DNA of 6,243 nt from Thermoleophilaceae bacterium (GTDB lineage Bacteria; Actinomycetota; Thermoleophilia; Solirubrobacterales; Thermoleophilaceae). The DNA is taken from positions 1 to 6,243 of the forward strand of contig JACCZR010000051.1 in assembly GCA_013695855.1 (NCBI GenBank). Direction: 5' to 3'. How positions within the stretch are numbered: position 1 is the stretch's first letter; each line of letters opens with the position of its first letter. The notes beneath the pieces are model-generated. The model was not told the origin of the DNA, searched no databases, and worked only from the letters and a program-made list of their open reading frames with translations. Positions 1 to 3,100 of this stretch are shown in pieces. The translations under genes were made by a program, and so were the position numbers.

Positions 1-44
1 GTGGAACGGCTCACCTCGCCTTGTTGCGCCAGCAGCATCGTCAT
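1..44 (-). CDS. N-terminus of an unidentified leftward gene (partial)
   Basis: On the minus strand an ATG at 44-42 is preceded by a clear AGGAG (plus-strand bases 50-54) with a 5-base spacer, which is a near-ideal ribosome site. The 14 complete codons read M-T-M-L-L-A-Q-Q-G-E-V-S-R-S and then leave the window. A second ATG two codons downstream is a less likely start because the ribosome site would be 11 bases away. The fragment is too short to assign a family. It is divergent to the acidic-protein and ATPase genes, so it may share the regulatory region at 45-186. The ribosome site is the main support; identity is unknown. Confidence 0.6.
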   Translation of the reverse strand, partial: MTMLLAQQGEVSRS

Positions 45-186
45 GGACTCTCCTCTCCCCGACTCTCCCGGAGCGGGAATCTACCATGATGGCGCCCGCT
101 GTTGGCAAAAAGCACATAGCTGGCGCCATATGCCACGATTGGCGCCGTCGAGGCCGGCACCCACCGGATGGAAGGAGAAGCCGCAG
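45..186. promoter_or_regulatory. Divergent intergenic region with three GGCGCC palindromes
   Basis: This spacer separates the leftward gene ending at the left edge from the acidic-protein gene. It holds three copies of TGGCGCC at 90-96, 121-127 and 140-146; the middle one is a perfect 8-base palindrome (121-128). Bases 79-140 are clearly poorer in GC than the surrounding genes. A weak minus-strand promoter can be drawn with TTGCCA (108-103) and TAGATT (83-78), although the 19-base gap is long. The palindromes could be operator half-sites for a divergently acting regulator, possibly the PadR protein encoded downstream, but nothing here proves that. GGCGCC is a common word in GC-rich DNA. Confidence 0.4.
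172..177 (+). promoter_or_regulatory. Ribosome binding site of the acidic-protein gene
   Basis: AAGGAG lies 9 bases before the ATG at 187. It decides the start: the same frame is open back to base 1, but that extension has no ribosome site, overlaps the start of the divergent gene and crosses the AT-richer intergenic region. Confidence 0.65.
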
Positions 187-411
187 ATGACCGAATCCAA
201 GAAGGACAGAGAGGTCCAAGACGCGCAGGACGTTCCCGAGCAGGAGCCCCTGGATACGGCGCAAGATGAGGACGCCGGCCCAGGCGGGTCGCGCGACGAG
301 TTGCCCGGACTGGGCGGCTACGAGGGGCTCGATCCGAAGACCGACATGCCCCGCGTCCCCACCGCACCCGAGACTCAGGATGACGCGCGTGAGGCTCAGG
401 ACGAGGACTAG
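187..411 (+). CDS. Small, highly acidic hydrophilic protein of unknown function
   Basis: The 74-residue product starts at an ATG with an AAGGAG site upstream. It has about 23 Asp/Glu against 7 Lys/Arg, no cysteine, no hydrophobic segment and many Gln, Pro and Gly, so it is probably soluble and largely disordered. The least acidic and probably most constrained part is residues 39-63, around L-P-G-L-G-G-Y-E-G-L-D-P-K-T-D-M-P-R-V-P. The ends are Asp/Glu/Gln-rich and the C-terminus finishes E-A-Q-D-E-D. Third codon positions are mostly G or C, which supports real coding. It lies 51 bases before the CooC-type ATPase on the same strand, but a separate promoter appears to sit in that gap. I do not recognise the family; a link to the metal-handling operon is only positional. 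Confidence 0.6.
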   Translation: MTESKKDREVQDAQDVPEQEPLDTAQDEDAGPGGSRDELPGLGGYEGLDPKTDMPRVPTAPETQDDAREAQDED

Positions 412-447
412 GGATCTCACCGCCACGATGCCGGTTCGCGCGGTCGG

Positions 448-453
448 TATGAT
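448..453 (+). promoter_or_regulatory. Candidate -10 box (TATGAT) for the ATPase operon
   Basis: TATGAT differs from the TATAAT consensus at one base and stands out in GC-rich DNA. It lies 9 bases before the GTG at 463, which has no Shine-Dalgarno. That arrangement fits a leaderless or nearly leaderless transcript, a common actinobacterial mode. No convincing -35 is visible about 17 bases upstream. If real, transcription of the three-gene operon begins at or just before the GTG. Confidence 0.4.
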
Positions 454-462
454 CGGTTCCAC

Positions 463-1269
463 GTGAAGCTGGCGATCGCGGGCAAGGGAGGATCGGGCAA
501 GACCTCTATATCGGGGACGATGGCCCGCGTGCTCGGCCGCAACGGGCACCGCGTGCTGGCCATCGACGGGGACTCCAACCCGAACCTGGCCCTGACGCTG
601 GGGATCCCCGCCGAGCGAATCAACGACGTGCCGACCCTTCCGCGCGATCTCCTGCGCCGCGGCGCCAACGGGCCCGAGCTGACCAAGACGTTCGAAGAGG
701 TGCGCTCCTCTCACTCGCTGGAGGGCCCAGACAACACGACGTTGCTCGTGATGGCGCACCCCGCCCCCGAAGAGGCGGGCACGGGCTGTCTGTGCAGCAT
801 GCACGCCACCGTGCGCACCCTCATCGGGGCTTCGGGAGACGAGCCTCAGGACGTGACGATCCTCGACACCGAGGCCTCGCCCGAGCACCTCACGCGTGGC
901 ACGACCCTCTACACCGAGCTGATGCTCACCGTGGTCGAGCCCTACTTCAAGTCGCTCGAGACAGGCCGTCGCATGGCGGGCCTTGCCGGGGACCTCGGGA
1001 TCGAGCGCATCGTGCTCGTGGCCAACAAGGTCCGCGACGAGCGCGAGCTGGAAGCCGTTCGCGAGTTCGCCGACAAGCATGAGCTCGAGGTGGCGGGCGT
1101 GATCCCGTTCGACGACCGCATGCGCGTGGCTGAGCAGGCCGGGCGTGCTCCGCTCGACCTCGGCGACGGATCTCCGGCGGTGGACGCGATCGAGGAGCTG
1201 GCGATGAGGCTCGTGACCGAATCCAAGGCCAGCGCCAACGGTGCGGCGGGCAACGGGGCGGCACATTGA
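463..1269 (+). CDS. CooC-type P-loop ATPase, probable metal-insertion protein
   Basis: This 268-residue protein belongs to the SIMIBI class of P-loop NTPases (MinD/CooC group), whose members work as nucleotide-driven dimers. The deviant Walker A G-K-G-G-S-G-K-T-S is at residues 7-15, with the signature lysine at 8. A'-region D-G-D-S-N-P-N-L is at 35-42. The Walker B segment D-T-E-A-S-P-E-H-L-T-R-G-T at 135-147 closely resembles the D-M-E-A-G-x-E-H-L-x-R-G-T of CooC. C-L-C at 109-111 matches the CxC that binds metal in CooC, which matures nickel CO dehydrogenase. N-K-V at 188-190 is the likely base-recognition segment. The last 15 or so residues are Ala/Gly/Asn-rich. The GTG start is the only plausible one, and the first residues match the family's start. 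Its stop overlaps the next gene by 4 bases. The family assignment is strong; nickel and the target enzyme are inferred, because no client is visible. Confidence 0.9.
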   Translation: MKLAIAGKGGSGKTSISGTMARVLGRNGHRVLAIDGDSNPNLALTLGIPAERINDVPTLPRDLLRRGANGPELTKTFEEVRSSHSLEGPDNTTLLVMAHPAPEEAGTGCLCSMHATVRTLIGASGDEPQDVTILDTEASPEHLTRGTTLYTELMLTVVEPYFKSLETGRRMAGLAGDLGIERIVLVANKVRDERELEAVREFADKHELEVAGVIPFDDRMRVAEQAGRAPLDLGDGSPAVDAIEELAMRLVTESKASANGAAGNGAAH

Positions 1270-1631
1270 GCGAGCTCGAGGTACTGCGCGTTCGCGACGA
1301 GCTGCTCCAAGCGATGTACTGGATGCGCGGGGAGGGGCTCGCCGAGGCGCCGACCGTGCGGGAGCTGTCGACCTTCCTCGCCGTGCCCGCCGACACGCTC
1401 GCGGTCTACGTCGAGCGGTTCGTGGCTGACGGCGATCTGGCCCCCGCCAACGGGGGCTTCAGTCTCACTGCCGTCGGCGCGGAGGCCGGCAAGCGCAGCT
1501 TCGCCGACGAGTTCGCCGATCTCACGAAGCCCGGGCACGGCGAATGCGACGACGACTGCTGGTGCCACGACTCGCCCGAGGCGGCTGCCGACTGCATCGA
1601 GGGGCGGGCCACGGCCCACGCCCACAACTGA
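1266..1631 (+). CDS. Small winged-helix-like protein with Cys/His-rich metal-binding tail
   Basis: The 121-residue product begins at a TTG inside the TTGA overlap with the ATPase stop, so translation is probably coupled. Residues 6-80 look like a winged helix: predicted helices, a helix-turn-helix-like stretch around T-V-R-E-L-S-T-F-L-A-V-P-A-D-T-L (30-45), then a wing-like L-T-A-V-G at 67-71. The C-terminal tail holds H91, C94, C98, C100, H101, C110, H118 and H120, that is C-x3-C-x-C-H-x8-C followed by a short His cluster. Such a set could bind zinc, nickel or an iron-sulfur cluster. Placement between a CooC-like ATPase and a PadR repressor suggests a metal-sensing regulator or a metal donor to the ATPase. 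No named family is recognised; the fold is read by eye and the role is inferred. Confidence 0.8.
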   Translation: MSELEVLRVRDELLQAMYWMRGEGLAEAPTVRELSTFLAVPADTLAVYVERFVADGDLAPANGGFSLTAVGAEAGKRSFADEFADLTKPGHGECDDDCWCHDSPEAAADCIEGRATAHAHN

Positions 1632-1634
1632 GGC

Positions 1635-2018
1635 GTGACCGCCGAGCCCACCGCCTCGGCCCTGCCCAAGAACTTCCTGCGGCCCTCCCTGCTGCTGTTG
1701 CTGCGCGAGCAGCCGGCCCACGGATACGAGCTGCTGGAGCGCTTGCAGGCGTTGGGCTTCAAGTCCTCCGACCCCGGGGGCCTCTACCGGGGGCTGCGCA
1801 AGCTCGAGGAGGAGGGCCTGGTGCACTCGGCGTGGGAGGCCTCGGGCACCGGCCCCCACCGCCGGATCTACGAGATCACGCGCGCCGGCATGGAGGACCT
1901 GCACGGTCGGGCCAAGGGCTTGGCCGAGGCGCGCTCGACGCTCGACACGTTCCTCGTTCGATACGAGGAGTTCGTCGCGCTGCGTCGGGCCGAGGCCCCT
2001 GAGCCGGCTCGCGGCTGA
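1635..2018 (+). CDS. PadR-family transcriptional regulator
   Basis: The 127-residue protein carries the classic PadR winged helix. H-G-Y-E-L-L-E-R-L is at 29-37, the recognition-helix region G-G-L-Y-R-G-L-R-K-L-E-E-E-G-L-V at 48-63, and the wing S-G-T-G-P-H-R-R-I-Y-E-I-T at 70-82. A helix from about 83 to 120 would form the dimer interface. The length and short C-terminal helix fit the small PadR subgroup. The GTG start is 3 bases after the previous stop, with GAGG overlapping that stop as a weak ribosome site. PadR proteins usually repress their own operon and adjacent genes and respond to small ligands; here the natural targets are the ATPase operon and perhaps the divergent gene at the left edge. 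No clear ATGT/ACAT-type PadR operator was found. Family confidence is high, ligand unknown. Confidence 0.92.
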   Translation: MTAEPTASALPKNFLRPSLLLLLREQPAHGYELLERLQALGFKSSDPGGLYRGLRKLEEEGLVHSAWEASGTGPHRRIYEITRAGMEDLHGRAKGLAEARSTLDTFLVRYEEFVALRRAEAPEPARG

Positions 2019-2043
2019 GGAGCGCCGCTCCGGGCTTCAGCCG
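2012..2043 (+). terminator. Candidate hairpin terminator overlapping the PadR stop
   Basis: CGGCTGA (2012-2018) pairs with TCAGCCG (2037-2043), and inside it GGAGC (2019-2023) pairs with GCTCC (2027-2031) across a GCC loop, leaving a 5-base bulge on the 3' side. That gives 12 GC-rich pairs starting at the stop codon. There is no T-tract, so it is not a textbook intrinsic terminator, but it lies between convergent genes where one is expected. Confidence 0.35.
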
Positions 2044-2096
2044 GTTCGACGCGGTCGCCCGCGCGCTCGGCGAGGGCGCGCCCCTCGGGCGCCGGA

Positions 2097-2327
2097 TCAC
2101 GCCCGGTGCCCGATCACGTGGCTGACCACCCGGCACCCTGGGCAGGCGCCGACGTACGACTCGCCCGCCAGCATGTCTTCGACCCGCTCGGGCAACCGCG
2201 GCGGGTCGGCGCCGCGGGCCCGAGCCTCCTTTGCGAGCGACTCGTAGCGCGGCTCGTGCCCGTGCTGCTCGAATGGCAGCGGTGAGCCGCACCAGGGGCA
2301 GAACTGCGGTCGCTCGGGCGCGGACAC
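2097..2327 (-). CDS. Small zinc-ribbon protein of unknown function
   Basis: The 76-residue product has two Cys knuckles: C-P-W-C at 10-13 and C-P-G-C at 62-65. That spacing fits a zinc ribbon binding one zinc ion. Between them lies a charged, probably helical segment (about 28-53) with L-P-E-R-V-E-D-M-L-A-G. The second knuckle is followed by R-V-V-S-H-V-I-G-H, with two histidines. The GTG start is well supported by GAGGTG at 2340-2335, 7 bases upstream. It is convergent with the PadR gene and divergent from the next gene. Proteins of this sort are often nucleic-acid- or protein-binding adaptors, but nothing here tells which. The paired knuckles and ribosome site make coding convincing. Confidence 0.82.
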   Translation of the reverse strand: MSAPERPQFCPWCGSPLPFEQHGHEPRYESLAKEARARGADPPRLPERVEDMLAGESYVGACPGCRVVSHVIGHRA

Positions 2328-2334
2328 GGCTCAG

Positions 2335-2340
2335 CACCTC
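2335..2340 (-). promoter_or_regulatory. Ribosome binding site of the zinc-ribbon gene
   Basis: Read on the minus strand the bases are GAGGTG, a strong match to the 16S anti-Shine-Dalgarno, 7 bases before the GTG at 2327. It fixes the start of this short gene. The rest of the 125-base divergent spacer (2328-2452) shows no recognisable promoter or operator. Confidence 0.7.
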
Positions 2341-2452
2341 GGCGGCAGGGGTTCCATGCCAAGGAGTCTTGCAGGCCTCGGACCGCTGGAGAGGTGACCG
2401 GCGACGCGACCCGGCGGGGACGCGGCGCGTGGTGCTGCGATCCTGTCCCCGC

Positions 2453-2791
2453 ATGACCGCCGAATCGGAGCAGAGCCACTCGTGGGTACGCATCGGTGCG
2501 ACCTACGCCGGCGTCGTAGCCGAGACGATGGTCGTGCTCGTCTACCACGCGGGCGTGCAGCGCGGCAAGCAGGCGGGACCCGCCGGCGACGAGGCCGAGG
2601 CCGGCCCTGGCTGGTACCTCGTTTGGGTCGACGAGCCCCACCGCCACTACCAGCTCTCAGCGCCCCCGGCACCCGCCGGCGCTCTGGCGCCGACACTGGA
2701 CAAGAGCGCCCTGGTGGCCCTCGCAGAAGCGGGCGAGGCGATCGAGGCCAAGCTCGCCGGGGGCGGCCCGAATGGCTCGAACGGCCGGTAG
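2453..2791 (+). CDS. Conserved-looking small protein, function unknown
   Basis: The 112-residue reading frame starts at an ATG and ends with TAG. The core has a Val-rich segment (residues 18-34, A-Y-A-like helix or strand with V-V-A-E-T-M-V-V-L-V-Y-H), then a Gly/Glu/Ala-rich loop, an aromatic strand-like W-Y-L-V-W-V-D-E-P-H-R-H-Y-Q-L (54-68), and an Ala-rich helix at 84-102. The C-terminus is Gly/Asn-rich. There are no cysteines, and the hydrophobic stretch is too short and broken for a firm membrane call. No ribosome site precedes the ATG; in-frame GTGs at 2429 and 2432 are alternative starts. Extending further upstream would run into the zinc-ribbon gene. Codon use and the mix of residues support coding, but I do not recognise the family. 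Confidence 0.65.
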   Translation: MTAESEQSHSWVRIGATYAGVVAETMVVLVYHAGVQRGKQAGPAGDEAEAGPGWYLVWVDEPHRHYQLSAPPAPAGALAPTLDKSALVALAEAGEAIEAKLAGGGPNGSNGR

Positions 2792-2869
2792 CCTCAGGAC
2801 CCCGAGGGAGACCACTGCATGCTGTGGCGCCCACGATCGAACTGGGATGTCGTGGCGGAGCGGTAAGCG

Positions 2870-2885
2870 GAGGGCTCCGGCCCTC
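2870..2885. other. Hairpin with UNCG-type tetraloop
   Basis: GAGGGC (2870-2875) pairs perfectly with GCCCTC (2880-2885) across TCCG. On the plus strand this is C(UCCG)G, the UNCG class of extra-stable RNA tetraloop. It could be part of a structured RNA or a terminator for the 2453-2791 gene, although no T-tract follows. Confidence 0.5.
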
Positions 2886-2895
2886 GTGGGATCGG

Positions 2896-2928
2896 TCCGG
2901 ACCTCGGCCCGTAGGGCGGCTGTCCGGA
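2896..2928. other. Nested inverted repeat, possible structured RNA element
   Basis: TCCGGAC (2896-2902) is the exact complement of GTCCGGA (2922-2928). Inside it GGCCC (2906-2910, four pairing bases) faces GGGC (2914-2917) across a GTA loop, giving a stem, internal loop and apical stem. It begins 10 bases after the UNCG hairpin, so the two would form adjacent arms of one transcript. Role unknown. Confidence 0.45.
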
Positions 2929-2964
2929 TTCCACCTCCCGCGCCCACTCGATGCTCTTGGTTAA

Positions 2965-2976
2965 GAACTGAAGTTC
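2965..2976. promoter_or_regulatory. GAAC-N4-GTTC palindrome, LexA-box-like
   Basis: GAACT-GA-AGTTC is a palindrome in a local AT-rich patch (2954-2977). Its core GAAC-N4-GTTC is that of the Gram-positive/actinobacterial SOS box, but the usual outer C and G are both A here and the central four bases fit the consensus poorly. It lies about 125 bases before the RCC1-type gene. It could be an operator for LexA or another dimeric repressor, or chance. Confidence 0.3.
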
Positions 2977-3083
2977 ACGGACCGACCCCGAAGGACGTGG
3001 ACGCCCTGCTCCGAGCAGGCGCGCGAGCAGCTGTGCAGCGGGTGAGGTCTGACGAAAGGCGGCGCGCTGGCGCCCAGTCACCA

Positions 3084-3100
3084 GTTACGCTCGACGTAAC
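3084..3100. promoter_or_regulatory. Perfect inverted repeat abutting the RCC1-type gene start
   Basis: GTTACG (3084-3089) and CGTAAC (3095-3100) are exact complements separated by CTCGA, and the repeat ends at the base before the GTG at 3101. A TANNNT-type -10 (TACGCT, 3086-3091) lies inside it, 9 bases before the GTG, the same spacing as the TATGAT before the ATPase gene. A dimeric regulator bound here would cover a leaderless promoter; alternatively it is an RNA hairpin at the start codon. Confidence 0.4.

Larger units (their letters stand above)
2792..3100. other. 309-base intergenic region with strong hairpins, no convincing gene
   Basis: No reading frame here combines a ribosome site, family motifs and sensible composition. 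I tried to fit a tRNA on both strands: a T-loop-like TTCGATC on the minus strand (around 2840-2834) has no matching acceptor or D-arm, so that was dropped. What stands out is two hairpins (2870-2885 and 2896-2928), a palindrome at 2965-2976 and an inverted repeat at 3084-3100, listed separately. The region probably holds the control elements of the RCC1-type gene and may encode a structured RNA or leader. Confidence 0.5.

Noticed and set aside
1..186. Upstream extension of the acidic protein to a GTG at base 1
   Set aside because: The AAGGAG site favours the ATG at 187, and the extension overlaps a divergent start codon that has its own strong ribosome site.
942..1904. Minus-strand open frame of 320 codons opposite the ATPase, winged-helix and PadR genes
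   Set aside because: It lies antisense to three genes with clear motifs or tight operon spacing, and its product has biased composition and no recognisable domain.
2231..2452. Upstream extension of the 112-residue gene to 2231
   Set aside because: It would overlap the zinc-ribbon gene on the other strand, and the added residues are Arg/Ala-rich without structure.
2822..2947. Possible tRNA gene, suggested by TTCGATC on the minus strand and a GTGGCGGAGCGGTAAGCG word on the plus strand
   Set aside because: The T-arm has a G-G mismatch at its closing pair, and no matching acceptor stem, D-arm or anticodon arm could be placed on either strand.
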